DNA from: Paralteromonas sediminis
Lineage (GTDB): Bacteria; Pseudomonadota; Gammaproteobacteria; Enterobacterales; Alteromonadaceae
Reading direction: 5' to 3'
Assembly (NCBI RefSeq): GCF_003820355.1
Contig: NZ_RPOK01000002.1
Span: 434,001 to 498,000, forward strand
Length of the DNA stretch: 64,000 nt
Under the pieces are notes generated by a model. It searched no databases, was not told where the DNA came from, and worked only from the letters and a program-made list of their open reading frames with translations. The translations under genes were made by a program, and so were the position numbers. This document shows positions 1 to 11,400 of the stretch, in pieces (within the stretch, counting starts at the first letter, position 1; each line of letters opens with the position of its first letter).

Positions 1-21
1 ATTATCTGATATCGACCTGTT

Positions 22-729
22 TCAGGGTAATTTTACCCTAAACACGCTCCCACCAAGCGTACCACCATTTTCCAGTGAAATCTCGCCTCGTCTGCCATTG
101 TTGTCATGGGCATCAGCAATCATGCTCGCGAAGAACAGTCCCAGGCCAGTTCGTCCCTCTTTGAGATTTGGTTTGTGCACTTGTTTATTCGTGGTAGACA
201 ACATAGATTCAGGGTAGCCGTCGCCATCATCAGAGACGGCAATAAGCAGCTGTTCCCCTTCTTTTGTTAATTCGATAGAGGCAGACATAACTACTTTCGT
301 TTTCCCATACCTCAACGCATTGATAACGGCGTCATTCAACAGTAAATAGATGAGTTCTGAGTCAAAAAACCAGCATAGTTCAGGCTCACATTGCCACTGC
401 AACTCAATTCCCTTTTGGTCGCAATAGTAACGATTGGAGGCTTCTATATCTGCCAATATGTCATTGATATTGTGTTCATCAACAGTAAGTGGCAAATCGG
501 ACATCCCAGAGCGGTAAAGTGACAGCATTTGTACCAGATTGGTATTTAATCGCAGCGCTTCATAATGGGTACTACTGATTTGGTCGTGTGCCAGTTTGTT
601 TTCTAGCGGTACATGCAGACTCAGTGTTTCAATTGACTGTATAAGTAGACTCAAAGAATTTTTCATATCGTGGACTGAGGCTGCCAGTACAGCTGAAAAA
701 TCTAACTCATCGCGTTCAAATTTGCTCAA
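22..729 (-). CDS. Sensorless cytosolic histidine kinase
   Basis: A soluble two-component histidine kinase of about 235 residues. The H-box is ASVHDMKNSL (His20 from the chosen start), followed by an N-box (LLLNDAVINALRYG), a G1 box (SDDGDGYPE) and a G2 box (GRTGLGLFFA), so dimerisation and ATPase parts are complete. I see no membrane segment, PAS, GAF or HAMP domain, so input must come from a partner protein. The frame stays open to a TTG at 804, but those 25 extra residues look unlike a kinase and overlap a possible promoter (TTGGCT, 18 bases, TATTAT at 775-804). I therefore prefer the TTG at 729, whose ribosome-binding site is weak. The downstream neighbour, where a response regulator might lie, is outside the window. 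The family call is firm; the partner and the start are uncertain. Confidence 0.85.
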   Translation of the reverse strand: MSKFERDELDFSAVLAASVHDMKNSLSLLIQSIETLSLHVPLENKLAHDQISSTHYEALRLNTNLVQMLSLYRSGMSDLPLTVDEHNINDILADIEASNRYYCDQKGIELQWQCEPELCWFFDSELIYLLLNDAVINALRYGKTKVVMSASIELTKEGEQLLIAVSDDGDGYPESMLSTTNKQVHKPNLKEGRTGLGLFFASMIADAHDNNGRRGEISLENGGTLGGSVFRVKLP

Positions 730-774
730 AACTGATGTACCTGCATACAATTGGAGAGAAATGGCAATACCTAC

Positions 775-804
775 ATAATAAGTGAAAAAAATCCGTCTAG
801 CCAA
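775..804 (-). promoter_or_regulatory. Possible sigma-70 promoter of the histidine kinase gene
   Basis: On the minus strand TTGGCT is followed by an 18-base spacer and TATTAT, placing a start point near 768 and leaving about 40 untranslated bases before the TTG at 729. It is a match by eye only and mainly supports the shorter kinase start. Confidence 0.35.
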
Positions 805-844
805 ATGCTTATCTTGTCAAAGTCATAAATTGCGCTTTTTTTTA

Positions 845-872
845 TTGGCTGTTTTGGGTAATGTCTTAAGAT
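845..872 (+). promoter_or_regulatory. Possible sigma-70 promoter of cysB
   Basis: TTGGCT (845-850), a 16-base spacer and TAAGAT (867-872) lie about 45 bases before the cysB ATG. Four of six bases match the consensus in each hexamer. CysB represses its own gene in enterobacteria, but I cannot point to a CysB site here. Confidence 0.35.
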
Positions 873-882
873 TAGTGGCTAA

Positions 883-1893
<1,011 letters not shown>

Positions 1894-1896
1894 GCA

Positions 1897-3282
1897 TTAA
1901 CACTCGATAATATTGACCGCAAGACCGCCTCGAGCAGTTTCTTTATACTTGGTTTTCATATCGTTACCCGTATCGCGCATGGTTTTGATCACTTTGTCTA
2001 GAGACACTTTGTGATCACCGCTACCACGCAACGCCAATCGCGAAGCATTGATCGCTTTTATTGCCCCCATGGCATTGCGCTCAATACAGGGTACTTGTAC
2101 TAATCCGCCAACCGGGTCGCACGTTAACCCTAGGTTGTGTTCCATGCCAATTTCGGCCGCATTTTCTACTGCCTGGACACTGCCACCTAAAATCTCGGTA
2201 AGTGCACCCGCAGCCATAGAGCACGCCACACCTACTTCTCCCTGGCAACCTACTTCTGCACCAGAAATTGACGCGTTTTCTTTATACAGAATACCGATAG
2301 CACCCGCTGTCAGCAGAAAACGAGCTGCCGTTTCTTCGTCTAAAGGGCGAACAAATTTATTAAAATACGCCATAACAGCTGGGATAATACCTGCAGCACC
2401 ATTGGTGGGTGCAGTCACAACACGACCGCCAGCCGCATTTTCTTCATTCACCGAAAGCGCAAACAAGTTAACCCAGTCCATGGTTTGCATAGGATCATCC
2501 GAGTGCTCACATTGCAGTCGTCGATAGAGCGCAGGCGCTCGCCTTACCACTTTGAGCCCGCCTGGTAATATACCTTCTTGCCCCATGCCCCGTTCAATGC
2601 AGGCTTTCATGGTTTTCCATATATCATGGAGCTTTGCTGTTACTGACTTTTCTTCGTGTTTGCCTCCTGACACCAGTGCCACTTCATTTTTTAACATCAA
2701 TGAGCTGATTCGCATGCCATTCTCTTTGCATAAACTGAGTAATGTTTCAGCTGTTTTAAACGGGTAGGGAACCTGGCCAGAGGCGGATAGCGCGTTTTCT
2801 TTTACTTCGTCAAAGTCTCTATCATTAACGATAAATCCACCGCCAATGGAATAATAGGTGTCACTCAGTTGGCTTCCGTCTTCGAGTGTAAAATGGAAGG
2901 TGAGTGCATTGGCGTGTTTGGGTAACGACTTTCTTCTGTGAAATACAATCGCGCCCTGTTTTGGAAAGGGGACTGAGTGGCAATCGTTGAGCCGAATACT
3001 TTCGGTGTTATCTACCTCAAGCAGTAAGCTGTCGATTTGCTCTACGTCTACTGATTCTGGTAATAAACCCATTAATCCAAGTATTACTGCTTTTCCTGTT
3101 CCATGGCCTTTTCCTGTTTGGCCTAAAGAACCATATAGCTCAACCTGAACCTCTTTAACGCGCGTTAGTTGACTGTTATTGTGAAGGTTCAGCACACTTA
3201 TCGCTGCGGCTCGCATTGGCCCCACGGTGTGCGAACTGGAAGGCCCAATGCCAACACTAAACATGTCAAATACACTTATCAT
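1897..3282 (-). CDS. sdaA: L-serine dehydratase, iron-sulfur type
   Basis: Converts L-serine to pyruvate and ammonia in the cytosol using an oxygen-labile 4Fe-4S cluster. It is 461 residues, the usual length for the single-chain type, starting [21 protein letters not shown]. The three conserved cluster ligands are C346 (GCQGEVG), C388 (LTCDPVGG) and C399 (VPCIERN). The last residue is C461; in the Legionella enzyme the C-terminal cysteine folds back into the active site as the fourth cluster ligand (the tail-in-mouth arrangement), and the same geometry is likely here. It is a single gene, convergent with cysB, with its own upstream region before nudL. Whether it should be named sdaA or sdaB cannot be decided from sequence alone. 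Confidence 0.95.
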   Translation of the reverse strand: MISVFDMFSVGIGPSSSHTVGPMRAAAISVLNLHNNSQLTRVKEVQVELYGSLGQTGKGHGTGKAVILGLMGLLPESVDVEQIDSLLLEVDNTESIRLNDCHSVPFPKQGAIVFHRRKSLPKHANALTFHFTLEDGSQLSDTYYSIGGGFIVNDRDFDEVKENALSASGQVPYPFKTAETLLSLCKENGMRISSLMLKNEVALVSGGKHEEKSVTAKLHDIWKTMKACIERGMGQEGILPGGLKVVRRAPALYRRLQCEHSDDPMQTMDWVNLFALSVNEENAAGGRVVTAPTNGAAGIIPAVMAYFNKFVRPLDEETAARFLLTAGAIGILYKENASISGAEVGCQGEVGVACSMAAGALTEILGGSVQAVENAAEIGMEHNLGLTCDPVGGLVQVPCIERNAMGAIKAINASRLALRGSGDHKVSLDKVIKTMRDTGNDMKTKYKETARGGLAVNIIEC

Positions 3283-3350
3283 CGTTATTACCTTATTCTA
3301 ATCGGTCTAGCATTTTTAATGACGAGCAGGGTCCACTCAAGCAAGAAATC

Positions 3351-3367
3351 CTAATGCTTCGCATTAG
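3351..3367 (-). terminator. Weak hairpin downstream of nudL
   Basis: CTAATGC and GCATTAG are separated by three bases, giving a 7-bp stem in the gap between the nudL stop and the sdaA start. On the minus strand it is followed by GATTTCTT, only moderately U-rich, so it is at best a weak terminator for pabB-nudL transcripts. Confidence 0.35.
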
Positions 3368-3414
3368 TTTAGTTAATGGAATGTAAAAAAGTCACGTACT
3401 ATTGTTGCAGTTTT

Positions 3415-3981
3415 TTAACGCAAATGATGTGAGAGATTGCGAATAATAGCGGCAGTAGCACCCCACACCATATAGTCTTTATAAGGGATAAAAAATACCG
3501 TCCAGTTACGACCGCGTTTACTGAACGGGTAGGTAAGATGGTTTTTTTGATCAACCATATAATCAAGGGGGACTTCAAATACGTCGGCAACTTCATTTGC
3601 GTCAATGGTGTAGTTGTCCTGCGGATGAATAAATCCTAGCAAAGGCACAATTTCATATCGCGTGATAGTACGGTAGTTAGGCAAAGCGCCAATCCATTCA
3701 ATACGTTCAGGATGCAGGCCAATTTCTTCAAATGCTTCTCTTTGCGCTGCCTGCTGCGCGGTTTCTCCAGCTTCAAGTTTCCCGCCAGGAAAGCTTATTT
3801 GTCCAGGGTGGTGTCGAAGGTGGTGTGCGCGTTCAGTTAAAAGGAGTTGTAACCCCTCGGGCCGAATTACAATGGGAACAAGCACTGCCGCAGGTAGTCC
3901 TGGCTTGCGGAGGGGATAATCTGGCTCTGCATCAATGTTTCTGATGTGATGGAATCGAGTTAAAAATTCGGTGCGTGTCAT
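3415..3981 (-). CDS. nudL: NUDIX hydrolase, CoA pyrophosphatase (NudL)
   Basis: Predicted to cleave coenzyme A and acyl-CoAs to 3',5'-ADP and 4'-phosphopantetheine. The 188-residue protein carries the CoA-pyrophosphatase signature LLTERAHHLRHHPGQ directly before the Nudix box; the Nudix box spans residues 67-89 with the metal-binding REAFEEIG core at 81-88. Its ATG overlaps the pabB stop by four bases, so the two are translationally coupled, the same pairing as pabB-nudL (yeaB) in E. coli. Family assignment is firm. Substrate preference rests on the signature and context. Confidence 0.92.
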   Translation of the reverse strand: MTRTEFLTRFHHIRNIDAEPDYPLRKPGLPAAVLVPIVIRPEGLQLLLTERAHHLRHHPGQISFPGGKLEAGETAQQAAQREAFEEIGLHPERIEWIGALPNYRTITRYEIVPLLGFIHPQDNYTIDANEVADVFEVPLDYMVDQKNHLTYPFSKRGRNWTVFFIPYKDYMVWGATAAIIRNLSHHLR

Positions 3982-5393
3982 CCTTTTTCCAGCAAGGGTA
4001 ATATTTTTGCCACTTTGTCCAAGGTTTCTTGATACTCATCTTCGGCGATAGAGTCAACGACAATGCCACCACCGGCCCAGCAGTAAAGTTGCTGCTTTTC
4101 CGCTAGTAGCGTGCGAATGCAGATACTTGAGTCCATGTCCTGCTTCCAGCCAATATAAAAAATGCTACCACAGTAAATGGCTCGCCCATGAGGTTCCAGT
4201 TCATCGATAACTTCCATGGCGCGTACTTTGGGCGCGCCTGTGATTGAACCGCCAGGAAACGCGTCTTTTAGTAGTGTTAAGGGTGTTGTATCGTCACACA
4301 GTTCTCCGGTGATTGTGCTGACCATATGATGAACGGCTTCATAGCTCTCCAGTGTAAACAATTTAGGCACTTTGACACTGAAGGGTTTACAGTGCTTACT
4401 CAGATCGTTGCGCAATAAATCGACAATCATCAGGTTTTCTGCACGGTCTTTGTCTGCCGAAAGCAGCGCATCAGCCTGTTGTTTGTCTATAACCGGGTCG
4501 GGATGCCGTGGTCGAGTTCCTTTTATAGGTTTTGTTTGTACGACACCGTCTTTATGTGACAAAAAGCGCTCAGGTGATAAGCTTATGATAGCGCCCTCAC
4601 TTAATCGCATGAACGCAGAGAATGGCGCGTTGTTATTGTCTTTCAGCCGCATGTAAGCAGCAAATTCATCGCCGGTATAAGGTGCAGAAAAGCGCTGAGC
4701 AAAATTAGTTTGATAGCAGTCGCCAGCATTTAAATAATGGTGTATGGCATCAATACTTTTTAGATATGCCTGTTGAGTTAGGTTACTGGTCCACGGCTGG
4801 GTAAGTGTCAATGGGGATTGATCCTCACTAATGCCAGTACAGGGTAACTCAAGTGCATCGTCATCAAAGGGCTCTGAGTGGTTTGTGACATAACAAAAAT
4901 AATGGGAACCCGACTCGTGATCAACAATTATGGCTTTTTGATATAAGCCTATGCAAAGGTCGGGGGCGTGATAGCCAGTGTGTAAATCTCCAATATGCAA
5001 ATAAAGTCGACCATAATCATAGCCAATATAACCTGCGATACCAGATTGAAATGGGAGGATAGCAGATAAGTCTTTGCTACCTTCACCAATAGTCAGGGAC
5101 TGAGAATACATGGCTAATAGATCGTCGCTAGTATCAATAGCGTTTCCTCGAACAAACGTTCGTTCATTGCTCTGAGGGCAATGAATAATGGTACGTTTAC
5201 TTTGACTGAGTACCACATGGCTGGGATGCCAGAACATAAAAGAGAAGCGATTACTGTCTGATTGTGACCCGGCAGAATCCAGTAAGAGCGCATAGGGACT
5301 TTTGGCAACACTTGCAAACCTATCATGCAAAGGCAAAGTTTGGGCTTTCGTTAACGCTCTTATGTGCAGGTATCGCTTAGTTTCTGGTAGCAT
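3978..5393 (-). CDS. pabB: Aminodeoxychorismate synthase component I
   Basis: Joins ammonia from PabA to chorismate to form 4-amino-4-deoxychorismate, the folate (p-aminobenzoate) branch point. It is 471 residues (E. coli PabB 453). The N-terminal anthranilate-synthase-like domain is followed by the chorismate-binding domain, which carries the PIKGTRPRHPD motif with the lysine that forms the covalent intermediate in PabB, then DLLRNDLSKHC, GGSITGAPKVRAMEVI and a C-terminal GGGIVVDSIAEDEY. The PIKGT motif separates it from TrpE. It reads away from fumarase across an 80-base gap and overlaps nudL. No pabA is visible in the window. Confidence 0.93.
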   Translation of the reverse strand: MLPETKRYLHIRALTKAQTLPLHDRFASVAKSPYALLLDSAGSQSDSNRFSFMFWHPSHVVLSQSKRTIIHCPQSNERTFVRGNAIDTSDDLLAMYSQSLTIGEGSKDLSAILPFQSGIAGYIGYDYGRLYLHIGDLHTGYHAPDLCIGLYQKAIIVDHESGSHYFCYVTNHSEPFDDDALELPCTGISEDQSPLTLTQPWTSNLTQQAYLKSIDAIHHYLNAGDCYQTNFAQRFSAPYTGDEFAAYMRLKDNNNAPFSAFMRLSEGAIISLSPERFLSHKDGVVQTKPIKGTRPRHPDPVIDKQQADALLSADKDRAENLMIVDLLRNDLSKHCKPFSVKVPKLFTLESYEAVHHMVSTITGELCDDTTPLTLLKDAFPGGSITGAPKVRAMEVIDELEPHGRAIYCGSIFYIGWKQDMDSSICIRTLLAEKQQLYCWAGGGIVVDSIAEDEYQETLDKVAKILPLLEKG

Positions 5394-5473
5394 GTATAAG
5401 TAAAAACAACAGTCGCTGGCGTGCTTAATCCAAGTTGCGCTAGTATACGCTGAAATAATATTAAGGAAACATC

Positions 5474-7000
5474 ATGGCTGAGATCCGTCAACAAGATTTC
5501 ATTGATAGCATTGAAGATGCTCTGCAATTCATTTCTTTTTATCACCCCTTAGATTACGTGAAAGCTGTCGAAAAAGCGTATGAAAATGAACAAAGCCAAG
5601 CGGCAAAAGACGCAATGGCGCAAATTCTTATCAATTCGCGTATGTCGGCAGAAGGTAAGCGTCCGCTTTGCCAGGATACGGGGATTGTGACCTGCTTTGT
5701 TAAAGTAGGCATGGGCGTGACTTGGGATAAAACCGACATGACGGTACAAGAAATGGTTGATGAAGGAACCAGACGCGCATACACAAACAAGGATAACCCT
5801 TTGCGGGCATCCATCGTGGCGGATCCTGCTGGCTCGCGCAAAAACACAAAAGACAATACGCCAGCAGTCGTGCACCTGGATATGGTACCGGGTGAAAAGG
5901 TTGAAGTAATGATAGCAGCCAAAGGCGGCGGTTCTGAAAATAAGTCAAAGATGGTGATGTTGAATCCTAGTGATGATATTGCCGCATGGGTAGAAAAGAC
6001 GCTCCCAACAATGGGGGCAGGCTGGTGTCCGCCGGGCATGCTAGGCATAGGTATTGGCGGTACGGCAGAGAAGGCAGCAGTGCTAGCGAAAGAAAGCTTA
6101 ATGGACCCTGTGGATATACAGGAGCTGATTGAACGCGGTCCTGAAACAACGGAAGAAAAACTCAGAGTTGAAATCTTCAATCGAGTCAACGCGCTAGGCA
6201 TTGGTGCGCAGGGACTCGGTGGTTTGACGACCGTTGTCGACGTAAAGATTAAGTCGATGCCGACTCATGCGGCGTCGAAGCCCGTTGCGATGATCCCTAA
6301 CTGTGCAGCAACACGTCATGCACACTTCACCTTGGACGGCAGTGGGCCTGCGAATTTAAAAGCGCCTAAACTGGAAGACTGGCCAAAAGTGACGTGGGAA
6401 GTGAGTGAAAACACCCGTCGCGTAAACATGGACGAATTGACCAAAGACGATATTCAAGAGTGGAAGGTCGGTGAGACCATTTTGCTCTCTGGGAAAATGC
6501 TGACAGGCAGAGATGCTGCGCACAAGCGCATCCAAACGATGCTTGACAGTGGTGAGGGGATGCCTGATGGCGTTGACTTCACCAACCGTTTTATCTACTA
6601 CGTGGGGCCTGTAGACGCTGTCGGTGATGAAGTTGTAGGTCCGGCTGGTCCAACAACGGCTACCCGCATGGACAAGTTTACTGACATGATGCTCGAACAA
6701 ACAGGTTTGATTGGAATGATCGGTAAAGCTGAACGAGGGCCTGCGACGGTGAAGTCGATTGCTGAACACAAATCAGTCTATTTAATGGCTGTAGGTGGCG
6801 CTGCTTACTTGGTGTCTAAGGCAATTAAAAATGCCCGTGTAGTCGCATTTGAAGATCTGGGGATGGAAGCCATCTACGAATTCGACGTCGAGGACATGCC
6901 GGTCACCGTAGCCGTTGACAGTACAGGTGCTAATGCCCATGAGACGGGCCCGGCGATATGGAAGGCCAAAATTGCCGATTTAAACGAGGCATTAAGCTAA
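5474..7000 (+). CDS. fumA: Class I (4Fe-4S) fumarate hydratase
   Basis: Interconverts fumarate and L-malate in the TCA cycle using an oxygen-sensitive 4Fe-4S cluster. It is 508 residues, somewhat shorter than E. coli FumA (548). Cluster cysteines are C66 (PLCQDTGIV), C185 (GAGWCPPG) and C277 (IPNCAATRH). The C-terminal beta domain contains VGPAGPTTATRMD and the GMIGKAERGP region typical of class I enzymes. The start is supported by AAGGA seven bases before the ATG. It is probably followed in the same transcript by rmuC only 6 bases later. E. coli has fumA and fumB paralogues; the symbol here means the class I type rather than strict orthology. Confidence 0.95.
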   Translation: MAEIRQQDFIDSIEDALQFISFYHPLDYVKAVEKAYENEQSQAAKDAMAQILINSRMSAEGKRPLCQDTGIVTCFVKVGMGVTWDKTDMTVQEMVDEGTRRAYTNKDNPLRASIVADPAGSRKNTKDNTPAVVHLDMVPGEKVEVMIAAKGGGSENKSKMVMLNPSDDIAAWVEKTLPTMGAGWCPPGMLGIGIGGTAEKAAVLAKESLMDPVDIQELIERGPETTEEKLRVEIFNRVNALGIGAQGLGGLTTVVDVKIKSMPTHAASKPVAMIPNCAATRHAHFTLDGSGPANLKAPKLEDWPKVTWEVSENTRRVNMDELTKDDIQEWKVGETILLSGKMLTGRDAAHKRIQTMLDSGEGMPDGVDFTNRFIYYVGPVDAVGDEVVGPAGPTTATRMDKFTDMMLEQTGLIGMIGKAERGPATVKSIAEHKSVYLMAVGGAAYLVSKAIKNARVVAFEDLGMEAIYEFDVEDMPVTVAVDSTGANAHETGPAIWKAKIADLNEALS

Positions 7001-7006
7001 GTTTTT

Positions 7007-8404
7007 ATGCCTGAACTCTCACAAGCGCTTTTGCTTGCCATGTTAGTTGGCGCCCTTTTGGGCGCTGGCAGCATGGCGATAATATTGCTGGTACAGCGCA
7101 AAAAACACACACAGCAAATAGTTACTATGGAAGGGCAGCAACAATTACTGTCCGAACAGGTTTTATCACTAACAGAAAAAGCCGCGCTATTACCTGAAAT
7201 AACCCGTCAGCGTGATAACCTGCAACAGGCTTTACTTGAACAACAACAGGCCTTTGCACAGTTAAATGCCCGTTCAGAGGCTGATAAGGCCAGTTTTGCA
7301 CAACAAGCACAGGCTAATGACGAAAAGCTTGCCCTGATGCATGCAACGGAGAAGAGACTGGCTGAGCAATTTGAAAACCTTGCAAACCGGATTTTTGAGC
7401 AGAAAAGTGAATCTTTTACCAAGTTAAATCGCACTGGAATGGATGCCTTGATTGGGCCTTTGAAAGAACAACTTGAAGCGTTTAAACGGCAAATTAATGA
7501 TCAGAGTGTCAGGGAAGGTCAGGAGCGAGCCAGCTTAAAAACAGAAATCCTCAGCCTAAAAGCCCTCAATCAAAGGATCACTGAAGAAGCCGCTGCTTTA
7601 ACTATGGCGCTTAAAGGTGATAATAAAAAACAAGGTAACTGGGGGGAAGTTGTACTGGAACGGATCCTTTCAGAATCGGGGCTTCGGGAAGGCCATGAAT
7701 TCAATACCCAGGTTTCAGTGACGTCAGACGAGGGTAAACAACAACAGCCGGATGTTGTGGTACATTTGCCTAACGATAAAGATGTGGTTATAGATTCTAA
7801 AGTGAGCCTATCGGCCTATGAAAGGTACTTTAATAGCGATGACGAAGACGAACGAGCCGTGTATTTAAAAGAGCACGTTGCATCGCTTAAGAATCACATC
7901 AAAGGGTTGAGCAAAAAAGATTATCAATCGCTTCCCGGTTTGAAGACACTCGACTATGTGTTGATGTTTGTGCCTGTTGAACCTGCTTTTTTACTCGCCA
8001 TTGACAATGATCCTGATTTAGTCGGTTTTGCACTGTCGCAAAACATCATGCTGGTGAGTCCAACGAATTTGCTGGTTGCACTACGCACGATTAACAATAT
8101 ATGGCAGTACGAGTATCAGAATCAAAATGCGCAAAAGATTGCCACGCACGGCGCTAAGCTCTATGACAAATTTACCGGTTTTATTGCTGATATGGAAAAG
8201 CTGGGAAAAACGATAGATACCACACAAAAACATTTTGATTCAGCATTTAATAAGTTATCTCAGGGCAGAGGCAATATTGTAAGGCAAATAGAGCAGTTTA
8301 GAGAGCTTGGGGTGCAGCCCAATAAGCGCTTGCCCAATGAGCTAGTGAGTGACGAGGATGTGACTTCGGTAGAACACAGCGTCGCCGATAAAGACGACGC
8401 TTAG
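7007..8404 (+). CDS. rmuC: DNA recombination protein RmuC
   Basis: Limits inversion and recombination at inverted repeats; its molecular activity is thought to be nuclease-like. The 465-residue protein has a single N-terminal membrane segment (about residues 7-27), a long Q/A/E-rich coiled coil (about 30-110) and the RmuC core containing KQGNWGEVVLERIL, QQPDVVVHLP and the DSKVSLSAYERY segment resembling a PD-(D/E)xK nuclease core. It lies 6 bases after fumarase, so the two are probably co-transcribed. The C-terminal 30 residues are acidic and not conserved. It ends 37 bases before the convergent protease gene. Confidence 0.93.
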   Translation: MPELSQALLLAMLVGALLGAGSMAIILLVQRKKHTQQIVTMEGQQQLLSEQVLSLTEKAALLPEITRQRDNLQQALLEQQQAFAQLNARSEADKASFAQQAQANDEKLALMHATEKRLAEQFENLANRIFEQKSESFTKLNRTGMDALIGPLKEQLEAFKRQINDQSVREGQERASLKTEILSLKALNQRITEEAAALTMALKGDNKKQGNWGEVVLERILSESGLREGHEFNTQVSVTSDEGKQQQPDVVVHLPNDKDVVIDSKVSLSAYERYFNSDDEDERAVYLKEHVASLKNHIKGLSKKDYQSLPGLKTLDYVLMFVPVEPAFLLAIDNDPDLVGFALSQNIMLVSPTNLLVALRTINNIWQYEYQNQNAQKIATHGAKLYDKFTGFIADMEKLGKTIDTTQKHFDSAFNKLSQGRGNIVRQIEQFRELGVQPNKRLPNELVSDEDVTSVEHSVADKDDA

Positions 8405-8441
8405 CAAAGATTAAACAGTGCCTACAGTAAAATGATGAGGC

Positions 8442-11400
8442 TTATTTCTGGGGACGTCGTCTGAACAAAAGCGACAAACACAGCAATGAGAGCCAACTCA
8501 ATGCGCCACCACCGCCACTGTCACTAGCAGTATTGTTTGTTGCAACGGCCCTGGCATTAACGGTGATTGAGACTGTGCGGCTCGTGGCATTAACGCCGTC
8601 ACTGGCTTCGACGTCGATCACAATGGTACTGCTGCTAACGCGATTGGGTGCTGTGAGTGTCAGTGAGGTTTGTTCAACACCATCAATAGTAATAGTGACG
8701 TCGTCACCGTCTGGGTCTGTTGCAGACGCACTGACTGTCACAGATTCCCCTTCTGTTACACTGGAAGGGGCCGTCACCGTTAAAATAGGCGCATCTTGAA
8801 CGCCCTCAATATCGAGGTTCACTCGTCCTGTACCGTAAAGGTTGCCACTGGTGTCATTGACCGAATAAGAGAAGCTGTCTGTGCCAAAAAAATCTTGATT
8901 GGGGGTATAAGTGATTGCGCCATCACTGCCTACGGTTACACTGCCACTTTCAGGGCTCTGAGATATACTGACAGAGGTGACATCGAGTTGAGGCACTTCA
9001 ATTTCAACCGGCGCTACTGTTCTTAAGGTATCAGTAAGCGTGCGCATCTCAGACACATTCAGTATGTTGGTATTAGCGTCGTTCGCAAGAACCGTGATCG
9101 TGGCACTAGTGTCTTCACTGAGGCTGGCTGTATCGTCCATAAAATCTGCTGGATTTAACACCGTCCCAGTGAATGAAATGTCAATCATACCACCCGTATC
9201 GCTGGTTAGTTTCAGCTCTAAGCCCTCTGCAGGTAGAACACCGGTTATGGACTGTGAAGTTTGTGATGCATAAGTGACGCCCACATTGCCCACAGCATTT
9301 TCTGCTCCAACGATTATCCCTTGGCTGGCTTCCTGTAGAGTTGGGCTGGACATAGGTCCATAAACAAAGTTAACTGCGCCAGTTTCAAAGTTAAACCAGA
9401 GTTGCACATTGACTGTGAGGTCTGGGTGTCCTTTAATTTGTGCATTTTTCCACTCCACCACAAAGTGACCGGTCGCTAATTCAACCGCGTACATCTCGCC
9501 ACTGCCCGAGTCTCCTTCGTCAGTGCCGTCCAGATCTAGGTCTACCCAGAACGGTGCCACTACGCCATTCGGCTCAGCGCCATTGGGAAGCGGCGTTGCC
9601 TCCGGAGAAGTCACAGAGCCTGAACTTCTACCCATTGAGACAAAGCCGTTAGATGAGACTTTCATACTCGTATAGGTAGAACCAAAATAAGTAATGGGCG
9701 CATGAATGACTTCGACTTCGGCGTCGTCACATTGGCCTGAGCAGACCAATGGCTGAGTCACCTCTGACATGGAAAAGTAGCCAGTCACATCAAAATCGGC
9801 CAAAGCTTGCGCAATGTCGTTAGAGGGCGAAAATTGAAGTGAACCGAGCGCAAGATCGCCCTGCCAAATAATTTCGCGCGTGTCGCTGTCCCAGGTAACA
9901 GGTAACGCAGTCCCATTGCTTTGTGCAAAGAGCGATTCGGGTGCGAGTTCATATTTGTTGTCTATGCGGGTTTTAATTTCAATTGCGCCGGAGAACTCTT
10001 CATTAATGCCAGTGACAGAAAATGTAATAGCTTCACCTGGGGCTGCTGAAGATACAGAAGCGTTGGCTGTAAATAAGCGGTTTTCGTCATTGGTTACGGG
10101 AAAAACGGCAACAGGAATAAAATAATCTGACGTGGCTGAGTCGGTATCTTGCCAGTTTATTCCCCCGAGCACCCACTCCGAGACCGTCGCCAGTGACACA
10201 TCCACAGTGAGTGTAATTTGGGATGACTGTCCCGGCGCTATTGTTAGATTATTAGGCGTAACTCTGGCAATTACAGTGGGGTCATCAAAGAATGTTTCAG
10301 GAGACATGACCACCGGTGAATCGCTGGTGTTGGTGGCAGTAAACGTTAAATCACAGGCTAAAAAGCATTTTGCCTCGACCAGACTTATTTCATCAAATGT
10401 AACTTCAACAGTACTTGCCCGTTCTACATCCAGCCTGCCAGCTCCCATATCAAAATTATCAGCGGGCGTGACCGCATCTTCTTTGAGTATGCTTCTGACT
10501 GAAGACGAGACCAGTGCGCTTTCAATTTGTCTGACGCTCCAGTTGGGATGCAATTGCTTCAACAAAGCGGCTGCACCAGCAACGTGTGGCGCAGCCATTG
10601 ATGTGCCGGTTTTAAACGAAAACTGTTCACCAATGTGGTCTGGGGCATCGGGCGATTCAGCTGAAAATATTCTGCTGCCAGGGGCGACTAGGTTAGGTTT
10701 AAGAAATGATGAATCACCTCCTGGCCCCCTTGCGCTCGACTCCGCCATAATATCACCTAGTGCATCAGACGTCGTTCGGATAACCTGATTACCAATCGTT
10801 GCTGAAACACTCTCATTGGTTTGTCTCAGGTATGATGCCAGCTCAATACCGGGGGAGGCTGGCATCATGAGCGAGGGGATAGTTTGAGAAGGGCTCAGCC
10901 CTCCCATAACAAAAGGAGCTTCGCCACGGCCTGCCTGATTATAGATTAACACTGCTCTGGCACCGGCCGCTTCTGCATTGGCAATTTTTGTGGCGAAGGT
11001 ACATGTGCCCCTGCTGATCAGTGCGATGGCACCCGAAAAAACCGTTGAACTGGAAAATGGTTCGCACCCTTCAAGGTTTGCAGGTGAAATTTCTGATGAA
11101 GAAATAATGGGAGCGGTAATAGGAGATGTCACCGCAACAGGGCCGGAAAATATCGCCGGTATGGGGGCTAAACCACTGCCAAGAATACTGACTTCATTAG
11201 CAAATAATCTGTCAGTAGTCGTATTACCCACGGTGAGAACATCATCAGAACACGCTGGGCAGCCGATAGTCACTGGACTTGGCCCTGAGTTTCCTGCAGC
11301 AAATACATTCACTATGCCTGCTTCACGAATAGAGGCTAATACTGTTTCGTACACTGAACCTGCGGGTGATTCTCCCGCGCCACTTCCCCATGAGTTGTTT

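Noticed and set aside
5554-6201. 215-codon minus-strand frame over fumarase
   Set aside because: It is antisense to the iron-sulfur fumarase and low in complexity (Ser/Pro rich), a codon-bias shadow.
10132-10788. Long plus-strand frame (218 codons) inside the protease gene
   Set aside because: It is antisense to a clearly conserved catalytic domain and has no protein-family signal; it is a shadow frame, as are the several others across that gene.
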